Source: Paucimonas lemoignei (lineage in GTDB: Bacteria; Pseudomonadota; Gammaproteobacteria; Pseudomonadales; Pseudomonadaceae). From it: a DNA stretch of 64,000 bases. Numbering within the stretch: the first letter of the stretch is position 1; every line of letters starts with the position of its first letter. The DNA is taken from positions 1,550,001 to 1,614,000 of the forward strand of contig LS483371.1 in the NCBI GenBank assembly GCA_900475325.1. Reading direction: 5' to 3'. Positions 9,360 through 18,422 of the stretch are shown piece by piece. The translations under genes and the position numbers were made by a program. The notes under the pieces were generated by a model, which worked only from the letters and a program-made list of their open reading frames with translations, was not told where the DNA came from and searched no databases.

Positions 9360-9617
9360 ATGCTAACCATTCGTCTTGCCCTGGGCGGCTCCAAAAAGCG
9401 CCCGTTTTACCACCTGACTGTTACCGATAGCCGCAACGCGCGCGACGGTTCACACAAAGAGCAGATTGGCTTCTTCAACCCGGTTGCCCGTGGTCAGGAA
9501 GTTCGTTTGTCCGTGAACGAAGAACGCGTTAACTACTGGTTGAGCGTAGGTGCACAAACTTCCGAGCGCGTTGCTCAGTTGTTGAAAGAACACGCCAAGA
9601 CCAAGGTCGCGGCCTGA
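9360..9617 (+). CDS. rpsP: 30S ribosomal protein S16
   Basis: This 85-residue ribosomal protein has the family's opening [21 protein letters not shown] and the GFFNPVARG segment. It binds 16S rRNA early in 30S assembly. The true start is the ATG at 9360, preceded by ACAGGAACG. The reading can be extended upstream, but that adds sequence without homology. It is the first gene of a four-gene operon with rimM 5 bases downstream. Confidence 0.98.
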   Translation: MLTIRLALGGSKKRPFYHLTVTDSRNARDGSHKEQIGFFNPVARGQEVRLSVNEERVNYWLSVGAQTSERVAQLLKEHAKTKVAA

Positions 9618-9622
9618 GCAAT

Positions 9623-10159
9623 ATGAACGCGGCGCCAACGACTGCCGACGACTTGATCGTCATTGGCAAGATTTACTCGGTTCATGGCGTTCGCGGCGAA
9701 GTGAAGGTTTTTTCCTTTACTGATCCGATTGGAAACCTGTTGGATTACAAAACCTGGACGCTTCGGCGCGAAGGCAGCGTTAAACAGGTAGAGCTGGTCA
9801 GCGGACGCTTGCAAAACAAGTTCCTGGTCGCAAAGCTCAAAGGTCTCGATGATCGTGAAGAAGCGCGTCTTCTGTCCGGTTTCGAAATCTGCGTGCCGCG
9901 TAACCTGTTCCCTGATCTGACTGACGGCGAGTACTACTGGTACCAGCTGGAAGGTCTTAAGGTCATCGACCAACTTGGGCAATTGCTCGGGAAAATCGAT
10001 CACCTGTTAGAGACTGGCTCGAACGATGTAATGGTGGTCAAGCCCTGCGCAGGCAGCCTGGATGATCGCGAACGCCTGTTGCCCTATACAGAGCAATGCG
10101 TGTTGGCAGTCGATCTGGTAGCCGGCGAGATGAAGGTGGATTGGGACGCGGACTTCTAA
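9623..10159 (+). CDS. rimM: 16S rRNA processing protein RimM
   Basis: This 178-residue assembly factor for the 30S head domain has an N-terminal RimM barrel (IGKIYSVHGVRGEVKVFSFT, residues about 13-32) and a C-terminal PRC barrel beginning near DGEYYWYQLEGL. It binds S19 and aids maturation of 16S rRNA. Position between rpsP and trmD is conserved across gamma-proteobacteria. Five bases separate it from rpsP and three from trmD, so it is translationally close-coupled. Confidence 0.97.
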   Translation: MNAAPTTADDLIVIGKIYSVHGVRGEVKVFSFTDPIGNLLDYKTWTLRREGSVKQVELVSGRLQNKFLVAKLKGLDDREEARLLSGFEICVPRNLFPDLTDGEYYWYQLEGLKVIDQLGQLLGKIDHLLETGSNDVMVVKPCAGSLDDRERLLPYTEQCVLAVDLVAGEMKVDWDADF

Positions 10160-10162
10160 GCA

Positions 10163-10915
10163 ATGGCTAGCCTGCGCATAGAAGTGATCAGTCTGTTTCC
10201 CGAGATGTTTTCCGCCATCAGCGATTACGGCATTACCAGCCGTGCGGTGAAACAGGGGCTGTTGCAGCTCACCTGTTGGAATCCGCGGGACTACACCACG
10301 GATCGACATCACACTGTGGACGATCGCCCATTTGGCGGTGGCCCGGGCATGGTGATGAAGATCAAGCCCCTTGAAGATGCTCTGGTTCAGGCCAGGCAAG
10401 CGGCAGGGGATGCGGCGAAGGTTATTTACCTGTCGCCACAAGGCCGCCAACTGAATCAGTCTGCGGTGCGCGAACTGGCGCAGGAGGAAGCGATTATCCT
10501 CATCGCCGGTCGTTATGAAGGCATTGACGAGCGTTTCATTGAAGCTCATGTCGATGAAGAGTGGTCGATTGGTGACTATGTACTTTCCGGTGGCGAGCTG
10601 CCGGCGATGGTACTGATCGATGCGGTTACGCGACTGCTGCCTGGAGCTTTAGGGCATGCGGACTCCGCGGAGGAAGATTCCTTCACGGATGGTCTGCTGG
10701 ATTGCCCGCATTACACCCGACCGGAGGTGTATGTGGATCAGCGTGTTCCCGACGTGTTACTGAGTGGTAATCACGCACACATCCGGCGTTGGCGTTTACA
10801 GCAGTCCCTTGGGCGGACCTATGAACGACGCGCCGATCTTCTGGAAAGCCGCTCGCTTTCTGGAGAAGAGAAGAAGCTGCTCGCGGAATACATCCGCGAA
10901 CGGGACGATAGTTAA
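10163..10915 (+). CDS. trmD: tRNA (guanine-N1-)-methyltransferase
   Basis: This 250-residue SPOUT-class enzyme methylates G37 of tRNAs that read CNN codons, preventing +1 slippage. The N-terminal start [12 protein letters not shown] and the knot segment with [14 protein letters not shown] are diagnostic, as is [14 protein letters not shown] in the catalytic loop. The length matches the family. It starts three bases after rimM and precedes rplS by 42 bases. Confidence 0.98.
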   Translation: MASLRIEVISLFPEMFSAISDYGITSRAVKQGLLQLTCWNPRDYTTDRHHTVDDRPFGGGPGMVMKIKPLEDALVQARQAAGDAAKVIYLSPQGRQLNQSAVRELAQEEAIILIAGRYEGIDERFIEAHVDEEWSIGDYVLSGGELPAMVLIDAVTRLLPGALGHADSAEEDSFTDGLLDCPHYTRPEVYVDQRVPDVLLSGNHAHIRRWRLQQSLGRTYERRADLLESRSLSGEEKKLLAEYIRERDDS

Positions 10916-10957
10916 CGTATCGATGGTAGATCCGACGATTTACCTTAGGAGCACAGC

Positions 10958-11308
10958 ATGACTAACAAAATCATTCTTGCACTCGAAGCAGAGCAGATGA
11001 CCAAAGAGATCCCTACCTTTGCCCCGGGCGACACTGTTGTCGTTCAGGTGAAAGTGAAGGAAGGCGACCGCGCACGTCTGCAAGCGTTCGAAGGCGTAGT
11101 AATTGCCAAGCGTAACCGTGGCGTGAACAGTGCTTTCACTGTTCGTAAAATCTCCAACGGTGTTGGCGTTGAGCGTACTTTCCAGACTTACAGCCCGCAA
11201 ATCGACAGCCTGGCTGTGAAACGTCGCGGTGACGTTCGCAAAGCCAAACTGTACTACCTGCGTGACCTGTCCGGTAAAGCAGCTCGCATCAAGGAAAAAC
11301 TGTCCTGA
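10958..11308 (+). CDS. rplS: 50S ribosomal protein L19
   Basis: This is the 116-residue ribosomal protein at the subunit interface. The conserved stretches [16 protein letters not shown] and RVQAF-like [18 protein letters not shown] are present, with [18 protein letters not shown] following. A strong ribosome site (TTAGGAG) precedes the start. It is the last gene of the operon and is followed by an intrinsic terminator. Confidence 0.98.
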   Translation: MTNKIILALEAEQMTKEIPTFAPGDTVVVQVKVKEGDRARLQAFEGVVIAKRNRGVNSAFTVRKISNGVGVERTFQTYSPQIDSLAVKRRGDVRKAKLYYLRDLSGKAARIKEKLS

Positions 11309-11325
11309 GTACAGTTTCCTGATGC

Positions 11326-11356
11326 AAAAAAGGCAGCCTTCGGGCTGCTTTTTTGT
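11326..11356 (+). terminator. Rho-independent terminator after rplS
   Basis: AAAAAAGGCAGCC-TTC-GGGCTGCTTTTTTG forms a compact GC-rich stem with a T tract, placed 18 bases after the rplS stop. Confidence 0.92.
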
Positions 11357-11419
11357 GCCTGGAGTTTTATTGTTTCCAGCCTGTGATGCCCACGCTCCAA
11401 TGCACAAGCGCGAATACCT

Positions 11420-12316
11420 ATGTCTGCTATTGATGATCCACTGATCGACCGTTTTCTCGATGCCCTGTGGTTGGAGAAAGGCCTGTCGGATAACACCCGT
11501 GATGCGTATCGCAGCGATCTGGCGCTGTTCAACGGTTGGTTGCAGGAGCAAGGGCTGGCACTGATCAATGTCGGGCGCGATGCCATCCTTGATCATCTGG
11601 CCTGGCGTGTGGATAAGGCCTACAAGCCGCGCTCCACTGCTCGTTTTCTCTCCGGAGTGCGGGGATTTTATCGCTATCTGCTCCGGGAAAAGTTGATCGC
11701 TATCGATCCGACCCTGCAGGTAGACATGCCGCAACTCGGCAGGCCATTGCCCAAGTCCCTGTCCGAAGCAGACGTCGACGCGCTGCTGGCCGCGCCTGAC
11801 CTGAGCGAGGCCATCGGTCAGCGTGACAAGGCCATGCTCGAAGTGCTTTATGCCTGTGGTCTGCGCGTGACTGAATTGATCAGCCTCACGCTAGAGCAGG
11901 TCAATCTTCGCCAAGGTGTGCTGCGGGTCATGGGCAAGGGCAGCAAGGAGCGGCTGGTGCCCATGGGCGAAGAGGCGATTGTCTGGATTGAGCGCTATAT
12001 GCGCGGCGCGAGAGATGAGCTGCTCGGCGGGCGCCCCAGCGACGTGTTGTTTCCCAGCCAGCGGGGCGAGCAAATGACCCGGCAGACGTTCTGGCACCGC
12101 ATCAAGCATCAGGCGATGGCTGCCGGGATCAGTAAGTCGCTTTCACCCCACACCTTGCGCCACGCGTTCGCCACCCACTTGCTCAACCATGGCGCCGACT
12201 TGCGTGTGGTGCAGATGCTGCTCGGTCACAGCGACCTGTCCACGACCCAGATTTACACCCATGTTGCCCGTGCTCGTTTGCAGGACCTGCACAGCAAGCA
12301 TCACCCTCGGGGTTGA
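11420..12316 (+). CDS. xerD: Site-specific tyrosine recombinase XerD
   Basis: This 298-residue recombinase acts with XerC at dif to resolve chromosome dimers under FtsK control. An N-terminal SAM-like core-binding domain (LDALWLEKGLSDNTRDAY) is followed by a catalytic domain. The catalytic residues lie in ACGLRVTEL, MGKGSKERLVP, HTLRHAFATHLL, LGHSDLSTTQIY, with the nucleophile Tyr279. Length equals that of E. coli XerD. It is followed by dsbC, as in P. aeruginosa and E. coli (xerD-dsbC-recJ order). Confidence 0.96.
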   Translation: MSAIDDPLIDRFLDALWLEKGLSDNTRDAYRSDLALFNGWLQEQGLALINVGRDAILDHLAWRVDKAYKPRSTARFLSGVRGFYRYLLREKLIAIDPTLQVDMPQLGRPLPKSLSEADVDALLAAPDLSEAIGQRDKAMLEVLYACGLRVTELISLTLEQVNLRQGVLRVMGKGSKERLVPMGEEAIVWIERYMRGARDELLGGRPSDVLFPSQRGEQMTRQTFWHRIKHQAMAAGISKSLSPHTLRHAFATHLLNHGADLRVVQMLLGHSDLSTTQIYTHVARARLQDLHSKHHPRG

Positions 12317-12468
12317 GACGCAAAAATACCGACAAAATCAGAACAGTCTTGCATCACGGCGGGTCGGTGTTACGGGGCTTATGTGGTAGTCTTTTGCGGT
12401 TTCGCAGATGCAGGCGCATGTCCGTTTTTTCAGATGCAGCCTCTCTGCCCACCGCCCGAGGAGTTTTC

Positions 12469-13209
12469 ATGCGCGTGACCCAGATTATCGCCGTCGCAGC
12501 CGTTGCGTTGGCCAGTACCTTCAGCATGTTCGCTCAGGCCGATGCCGCTGCCGACCAAGCCATTCGCAAGACCCTGGACTCGCTCAAACTCGAACTCCCG
12601 ATCGAAAGCATTGGCGCCAGCCCTTTGAACGGTCTGTACGAGGTCAAGCTCAAGGGTGGCCGTGTCCTTTATGCCAGCCCCGACGGCCAGTTCGTGATGC
12701 AGGGTTACCTGTTCCAGATTCAGGATGGCAAACCTGTCAATCTGACCGAAAAGACCGAACGCCTGGCCATCGCCAAAACCATCAACGGTATTCCTACCGC
12801 TGAAATGGTGGTCTACCCGGCCATTGGCGAGACCAAATCCCATATCACCGTCTTCACCGACACCACCTGCCCGTATTGCCACAAGCTGCACGCTGAAGTG
12901 CCGCAGCTGAACAAAATGGGCATTGAAGTGCGCTACGTTGCCTTCCCGCGCCAGGGCCTGGGTTCTCCGGGTGACGAGCAGCTGCAGGCCGTATGGTGTT
13001 CCAAGGATCGCAAAGCGGCCATGGACCTGATGGTCGATGGCAAGGACATCAAGGCCGCCAAGTGCGCCAATCCAGTGACCAAACAATTTGAAATGGGCCA
13101 ATCGATCGGCGTGAACGGCACGCCGGCCATCGTCTTGGCTGACGGCCAGTTGATTCCGGGTTACCAACCCGCTGCACAAGTGGCCAAACTGGCGCTCAAC
13201 GCCAAATAA
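12469..13209 (+). CDS. dsbC: Thiol:disulfide interchange protein DsbC
   Basis: This 246-residue periplasmic disulfide isomerase corrects wrongly paired cysteines and is kept reduced by DsbD. It has a signal peptide (MRVTQIIAVAAVALASTFS...), an N-terminal dimerisation domain and a thioredoxin fold with CPYC at residues 134-137. The ATG at 12469 is preceded by GAGGAG and begins the signal peptide. A reading from 12313 would add 52 residues that mask the signal, so it is rejected. It lies between xerD and hom. Confidence 0.96.
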   Translation: MRVTQIIAVAAVALASTFSMFAQADAAADQAIRKTLDSLKLELPIESIGASPLNGLYEVKLKGGRVLYASPDGQFVMQGYLFQIQDGKPVNLTEKTERLAIAKTINGIPTAEMVVYPAIGETKSHITVFTDTTCPYCHKLHAEVPQLNKMGIEVRYVAFPRQGLGSPGDEQLQAVWCSKDRKAAMDLMVDGKDIKAAKCANPVTKQFEMGQSIGVNGTPAIVLADGQLIPGYQPAAQVAKLALNAK

Positions 13210-13312
13210 ACCAGCGCGTCCATTGACCGTTGGGTAAATAGAGAGCTGCACGGCCAAGTGCAGCTGGTTTCCACGGCTGGCGTCGCGCCGGTCGTTTTAC
13301 GGGGAGTTCATA

Positions 13313-14617
13313 GTGAATCCGGTCAAAGTAGGCATCTGTGGGTTGGGTACTGTCGGTGGCGGTACCTTCAACGTACTTCAGCGTAACGCCGAGGAGATTG
13401 CCCGCCGTGCCGGGCGTGGAATCCAAGTGGCACAAATTGCCATGCGTACGCCAAACCCCAACTGCCAGATTACCGGTACACCGACCACCAGCGACGTTTT
13501 CGCGGTGGCAACCAACCCTGAAATCGATATCGTCATTGAACTGATCGGCGGCTACACCATAGCTCGCGATCTGGTGCTCAAGGCCATTGAAAACGGCAAG
13601 CACGTGGTCACTGCCAACAAGGCGCTGATTGCCGTGCACGGTAACGAGATTTTCGCCAAGGCGCGTGAGAAGGGCGTGATCGTAGCGTTTGAAGCTGCGG
13701 TTGCTGGCGGTATCCCGGTGATCAAGGCAATTCGTGAAGGCCTGTCGGCAAACCGCATCAATTGGGTAGCCGGGATCATCAACGGCACAGGGAACTTCAT
13801 CCTCACCGAAATGCGCGAGAAAGGCCGCACCTTCCCGGATGTCCTGGCAGAAGCCCAGGCGCTGGGTTACGCCGAGGCCGACCCGACCTTCGACGTGGAA
13901 GGCATTGATGCAGCCCACAAGCTGACGATCCTGGCGTCCATTGCGTTCGGCATTCCGCTGCAGTTCGACAAGGCTTACACCGAAGGCATCACCAAGCTGA
14001 CCACCGCTGACGTGAACTACGCCGAAGCTCTGGGTTATCGCATCAAGCACCTGGGTGTGGCGCGCAGCACTGCGGCAGGTATCGAGCTGCGGGTTCACCC
14101 GACGCTTATCCCGGCCGACCGTCTGATCGCCAACGTTAACGGTGTGATGAACGCTGTCATGGTCAATGGCGATGCGGCTGGCTCGACGCTGTTCTACGGC
14201 GCCGGTGCCGGCATGGAGCCAACCGCTTCTTCGGTGATCGCTGATCTGGTGGATGTAGTGCGGGCGATGACCTCCGACCCGGAAAACCGCGTACCGCACC
14301 TGGCGTTCCAGCCCGACTCGCTGTCCGCTCATCCGATTCTGTCCATCGACGCCTGTGAAAGCGCGTATTACCTGCGCATTCAGGCCAAGGATCACCCCGG
14401 TGTCCTGGCTCAGGTGGCGAGCATCCTGTCGGAGCGGGGCATCAACATCGAATCGATCATGCAGAAAGAAGTCGAAGAACAGGACGGCCTGGTGCCGATG
14501 ATTCTGATCACTCATCGTGTGATCGAGCAGCGCATGAACGATGCGATCCAGGCGCTGGAAGCATTGCAGGACGTGGTTGGCCCGGTGGTTCGGATCCGCG
14601 TTGAACATCTCAATTAA
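13313..14617 (+). CDS. hom: Homoserine dehydrogenase
   Basis: This 434-residue enzyme reduces aspartate semialdehyde to homoserine, the branch point to threonine and methionine. The N-terminal Rossmann motif GICGLGTVGGGT is followed by the catalytic region AGIINGTGNFILTEM and ADPTFDVEGIDAAHKL. A C-terminal ACT domain (YYLRIQAKDHPGVLAQVASIL, about residues 351-371) probably senses threonine. It uses a GTG start with GGGGAG upstream. It is the monofunctional type and precedes thrC, its pathway partner. Confidence 0.97.
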   Translation: MNPVKVGICGLGTVGGGTFNVLQRNAEEIARRAGRGIQVAQIAMRTPNPNCQITGTPTTSDVFAVATNPEIDIVIELIGGYTIARDLVLKAIENGKHVVTANKALIAVHGNEIFAKAREKGVIVAFEAAVAGGIPVIKAIREGLSANRINWVAGIINGTGNFILTEMREKGRTFPDVLAEAQALGYAEADPTFDVEGIDAAHKLTILASIAFGIPLQFDKAYTEGITKLTTADVNYAEALGYRIKHLGVARSTAAGIELRVHPTLIPADRLIANVNGVMNAVMVNGDAAGSTLFYGAGAGMEPTASSVIADLVDVVRAMTSDPENRVPHLAFQPDSLSAHPILSIDACESAYYLRIQAKDHPGVLAQVASILSERGINIESIMQKEVEEQDGLVPMILITHRVIEQRMNDAIQALEALQDVVGPVVRIRVEHLN

Positions 14618-14621
14618 TTGA

Positions 14622-14703
14622 GAGCGGCAAGCTGCAAGCGGCAAGCCGCAAGCTAGAAGCCAATCGCTTTTACTTGCAGCTTGAAGCTTGAAGCTCGCCG
14701 CTC
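14622..14703. repeat. Imperfect inverted repeat between hom and thrC
   Basis: A left arm at 14622-14654 (starting GAGCGGCAAGCTGCAAG) matches the reverse complement of 14671-14703 with only a handful of mismatches over 33 bases. It starts five bases after the hom stop and ends 21 bases before thrC. This is a different sequence family from the GTAGGAGC and GTGGGAGC repeats. It may stabilise or attenuate the hom-thrC transcript. Confidence 0.8.
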
Positions 14704-14724
14704 AAACCGAAGGTTTGAAATCTT

Positions 14725-16134
14725 ATGCGCTATATCAGTACCCGCGGCCAGGCGCCGGCCCTGAATTTCGAAGATGTGCTGCTGACCGGTCTGGCCAGCG
14801 ATGGCGGCCTGTACGTTCCGGAAAACCTGCCGCGTTTCACTCAGGAAGAAATCGCTTCCTGGGCGGGCCTGCCGTATCACGAGCTGGCGTTCCGGGTGAT
14901 GCGCCCGTTTGTGACGGGCAGCATTCCCGATGCGGACTTCAAGAAAATCCTCGAAGAAACCTACGGCGTGTTCACCCACAGTTCGATTGCGCCGCTGCGC
15001 CAGCTGAACGGCAACGAATGGGTGTTGGAGCTGTTCCACGGCCCGACCCTGGCGTTCAAGGACTTTGCACTGCAACTGCTGGGTCGTCTGCTGGATTACG
15101 TGCTGGCCAAGCGTGGCGAGCGGGTGGTGATCATTGGCGCCACGTCGGGTGATACCGGCTCTGCTGCCATTGAAGGCTGTCGCAAGTGCGACAACGTCGA
15201 CATCTTCATCCTGCACCCGAACAACCGTGTCTCCGACGTCCAGCGTCGGCAGATGACGACTATTTTCGGCGACAACATCCACAACATCGCCGTGGAAGGC
15301 AACTTCGACGACTGCCAGGAAATGGTCAAGAACAGCTTTGCTGACCAGAGCTTCCTCAAGGGCACGCGTCTGGTTGCGGTCAACTCGATCAACTGGGCAC
15401 GGATCATGGCCCAGATCGTTTACTACTTCCACGCCTCCCTGCAGTTGGGCGGGCCTGCTCGCTCGGTGTCGTTCTCGGTGCCCACGGGCAACTTCGGCGA
15501 TATCTTCGCCGGTTACCTGGCGCGCAACATGGGGCTGCCGATCAACCAATTGATCGTGGCCACCAACCGCAACGACATCCTGCATCGCTTCATGAGCGGC
15601 AATCAGTACGTCAAGGAAACCCTGCACGCGACCCTGTCGCCGTCCATGGACATCATGGTGTCGTCGAACTTCGAGCGTTTGCTGTTCGACATGCACGGCC
15701 GAAATGGCGCAGCCATCGCTGGCTTGATGGATACCTTCAAACAGGGCGGCGGTTTCAGTGTGGAGGACGAGCGCTGGACTGAAACACGCAAGCTGTTCGA
15801 TTCCCTCGCAGTCAGCGATGAGCAGACCTGCGAGACCATCGCCGAAGTGTTCGCCCAGACTGGCGAGCTTCTGGACCCGCACACTGCCATCGGTGTGAAA
15901 GCTGCACGCGCTTGCCGCCGCAGTCTGGATACGCCAATGGTGATCCTGGGAACAGCCCATCCGGTGAAATTCCCGGAAGCGGTGGAGAAAGCCGGTGTAG
16001 GAAAAGCGCTTGAGCTACCTACACATTTGTCTGATTTGTTCGAGCGTGACGAACGCTGCACCGTTTTGCCAAATGACCTCAAAGCCATACAGGCCTTCGT
16101 CAGCCAGCATGGCAACCGGGGTAAACCGCTGTAA
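14725..16134 (+). CDS. thrC: Threonine synthase
   Basis: This 469-residue PLP enzyme converts phosphohomoserine to threonine. The PLP lysine is Lys112 in LAFKDFALQLLG. The phosphate-binding GATSGDTGSAAIEG and the C-terminal ILGTAHPVKFPEAVE are conserved. Length and N-terminus (MRYISTRGQAPAL) match the Pseudomonas/enteric long form. It is downstream of hom, separated by the inverted repeat, and ends at an intrinsic terminator. Confidence 0.97.
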   Translation: MRYISTRGQAPALNFEDVLLTGLASDGGLYVPENLPRFTQEEIASWAGLPYHELAFRVMRPFVTGSIPDADFKKILEETYGVFTHSSIAPLRQLNGNEWVLELFHGPTLAFKDFALQLLGRLLDYVLAKRGERVVIIGATSGDTGSAAIEGCRKCDNVDIFILHPNNRVSDVQRRQMTTIFGDNIHNIAVEGNFDDCQEMVKNSFADQSFLKGTRLVAVNSINWARIMAQIVYYFHASLQLGGPARSVSFSVPTGNFGDIFAGYLARNMGLPINQLIVATNRNDILHRFMSGNQYVKETLHATLSPSMDIMVSSNFERLLFDMHGRNGAAIAGLMDTFKQGGGFSVEDERWTETRKLFDSLAVSDEQTCETIAEVFAQTGELLDPHTAIGVKAARACRRSLDTPMVILGTAHPVKFPEAVEKAGVGKALELPTHLSDLFERDERCTVLPNDLKAIQAFVSQHGNRGKPL

Positions 16135-16156
16135 TCGTATAGCCGTGTAACAACTT

Positions 16157-16183
16157 AAGGCCCGCCCACCAGCGGGCCTTCTC
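16157..16183 (+). terminator. Intrinsic terminator after thrC
   Basis: AAGGCCCGC and GCGGGCCTT form a nine-base stem followed by TCTCATTT. The T tract is interrupted, so efficiency may be modest. Confidence 0.75.
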
Positions 16184-16236
16184 ATTTGCGCATGCCACAC
16201 TTTGGAGGTGAATCACTTACGGATGAGTCAGTTGTT

Positions 16237-18417
16237 GTGAAAATTGCAAGCAAGTGGAGCGTGATCTGCGGTAAACGCGTCGCGCCGGTCAAGAGCACTT
16301 TTGGAGTGCTGTCATTTTTGATGGTCCTGCTGTTCAGTCAGCAAGGCTACGCGTTGTACAGTTTGCCATTCAACATGGCGGCACCCTTTTTCGCGGTAGA
16401 CCCTCTGGAGCTCTCAGCGACCGATCGCCAGTGGCTGGATGCGCAAGGTGTTTTAAAGGTGGGTATCGCGACGCTGGACTACGAACCGGTCGATATCGCC
16501 AGCGACCGCAATCTTTACCAAGGCATCAGCGCTGATTACCTGGCCCTTATCGGTAGCAAGCTGGGCATTAGAATGCAGGTGGTGGGTTTCACCCGAGCCG
16601 ACGATGCCATCAAAGCCTTGCGCGAGGGTGGGATCGACATCATCACTATCGCCAACGATTACGAACGTGAATCCGAGCAGCTTAGGCTGTCCAAGGGTTA
16701 CCTTGCAGATCGCTCGGTGGTGGTGGCCCGTGGGGCGGGTTCCGGACTTGCCGACGGGCTCAAGGGCAACACATTCGTGGTGCTCGACGGCTATACCAGC
16801 CAGCAGGCGCTGCATGCGGCGTATCCCGACAGTGAAATCATCATAGCGCCGAGCCTGTTCAGTGCCATGGAGGCTGTCAGCCAGGGGGAAGCCGATGCCT
16901 TCATCGGCAATGAGGTTATCGCGCGCTCGTACCTGTCGTTGCGTCCTTATCTGGGCCTTCAGATCCACTCCGATAGCGCTTTGCCTCAGGATGCTTTTTC
17001 ATTCGCCGTACGCGACGGGCCGACGCCACTGCTGGCACTGATTGATGCCGCGTTGGCCAGCATGGGGCCGTCTATCAATCGTGAAGTGCTTTCACGCTGG
17101 ACACTCGGGCTCGGCGCCGACGTGGCAAGCCAGCGCGTGGCCTTGAATCGCGGCGAGCGGGAATGGATCACCCGGCACCCGATTGTCACCATCGCCTCCG
17201 ATCAGCATCCCCCCTACATTTATCGCGATAAAGACGGCCAATGGGTCGGTTTGAATATTGATGTACTGAGGCGGATTTCCCGAATGACCGGCCTGCAGTT
17301 TGTCCACAGAGAAGTCGGTTCGATCAATCAGACTTATGACCTTTTACGCAGTGGCCAGGCGCAGATGAACACCACCCTCGGAGAGAATGCCGAGCGCCGA
17401 AAACTCCTCAACTTCAGCCATTCGTTCGGGGGTAACAGCTGGGTTTTTGTGGTGAGGTCAGACGAGGCATCGCCGCGCTCCTTGCGCGAGCTGGTCGGCA
17501 AGACACTGGCGCTACCGGCCAGGCATGCGCTTGAGGCGGATATCAAACGGGATTTTCCAGGCGTAGAGCTGCGTCTGGTTGCAAACTACGAGGAGGCTCG
17601 CGGGCTGGTGCGCTCCGGTGAGGCAGCGGCCACTATCCAGAATGAAGCGGGGGCTCATCTGACTCCTCCTGATCAGCTCAAGGTCGGGCGCAGTGTCGAA
17701 GGCTGGTGGTCGCCGGACAGGTTTTCCGTCATCAAGTCGCACCCGCAACTGCTCGGCATCCTCAACAAGAGTCTGGAAGAGTTTCCGGTGGCCGAGATGC
17801 GGGCGGTCCGCAGCAAATGGCTGTCAGCCCTTGCTCCTCAGCCGTCAATCTGGAGCCGGGTTCCAGGTTGGCTTTATTGGTTGTTGGTGCTCGCTGTCCT
17901 GACGGGACTCGTTTCCCTGGCCTGGAGCAGTCGTCTCAAGGTGCAGATAAAACAGCGCCTGAGCGCTGAAGAGGCGCTTCGGGATCAGTTGGCCTTCAAG
18001 CATGCTCTGCTTGATGGCATTCCCAATCCGATTTACGTGCGAGACCTGAAAGGAAGGTTGATCTCGTGCAACCGCAGTTATGAACAGAGCCTGGGTGTCA
18101 GCTTCGAGCAAATGAATGGTCGTCGTCTGATCGATATCGAATTGATCCCGCGTGAGATCTCGGAACAATTGCACGGCGATTACCTCAAGTTGCTCGAAAC
18201 CGGTCAGCCGATTTTTGCTGACCGCAACATGCCACTGCCCGGCAAGCACATAGCCGTCTGGCAATGGACGGTGCCTTTTTATCGAGCCGATGGCGAGCTT
18301 CAGGGGTTACTCGGTGGCTGGATTGACGTCACCGAAAGCAAGCGACTTGAGGGGCAGCTGATGGAGGCGAGGCTGCGTGCAGAGCAGCCCCCAGGGTTAA
18401 AGACCGGAAACCTGTAG
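16237..18417 (+). CDS. BvgS-like periplasmic sensor, truncated before the histidine kinase core
   Basis: The 726 residues contain an N-terminal signal/anchor (FGVLSFLMVLLFSQQGYA) and two tandem SBP_bac_3 Venus-flytrap domains (about residues 61-290 and 305-535). They are followed by one membrane helix (about 543-562, WLYWLLVLAVLTGLVSLAW), a short linker and a PAS domain (about 585-704). In full-length BvgS/EvgS-type kinases the PAS domain leads through a coiled coil with a motif like AEQASRAKTEFLA into the HisKA H-box. Here the matching stretch reads AEQPPGLKTGNL and stops. No HisKA, HATPase, receiver or HPt domain follows. The stop is 5 bases from the stop of a convergent response-regulator gene. 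The start is uncertain: GTG at 16237 is chosen for a normal signal peptide, while readings from 16186 or 16192 are possible. Confidence 0.75.
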   Translation: MKIASKWSVICGKRVAPVKSTFGVLSFLMVLLFSQQGYALYSLPFNMAAPFFAVDPLELSATDRQWLDAQGVLKVGIATLDYEPVDIASDRNLYQGISADYLALIGSKLGIRMQVVGFTRADDAIKALREGGIDIITIANDYERESEQLRLSKGYLADRSVVVARGAGSGLADGLKGNTFVVLDGYTSQQALHAAYPDSEIIIAPSLFSAMEAVSQGEADAFIGNEVIARSYLSLRPYLGLQIHSDSALPQDAFSFAVRDGPTPLLALIDAALASMGPSINREVLSRWTLGLGADVASQRVALNRGEREWITRHPIVTIASDQHPPYIYRDKDGQWVGLNIDVLRRISRMTGLQFVHREVGSINQTYDLLRSGQAQMNTTLGENAERRKLLNFSHSFGGNSWVFVVRSDEASPRSLRELVGKTLALPARHALEADIKRDFPGVELRLVANYEEARGLVRSGEAAATIQNEAGAHLTPPDQLKVGRSVEGWWSPDRFSVIKSHPQLLGILNKSLEEFPVAEMRAVRSKWLSALAPQPSIWSRVPGWLYWLLVLAVLTGLVSLAWSSRLKVQIKQRLSAEEALRDQLAFKHALLDGIPNPIYVRDLKGRLISCNRSYEQSLGVSFEQMNGRRLIDIELIPREISEQLHGDYLKLLETGQPIFADRNMPLPGKHIAVWQWTVPFYRADGELQGLLGGWIDVTESKRLEGQLMEARLRAEQPPGLKTGNL

Positions 18418-18422
18418 TGCAT

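Noticed and set aside
13196..14644. 482-codon minus-strand frame opposite hom
   Set aside because: Histidine/arginine-rich antisense shadow of a clear homoserine dehydrogenase.
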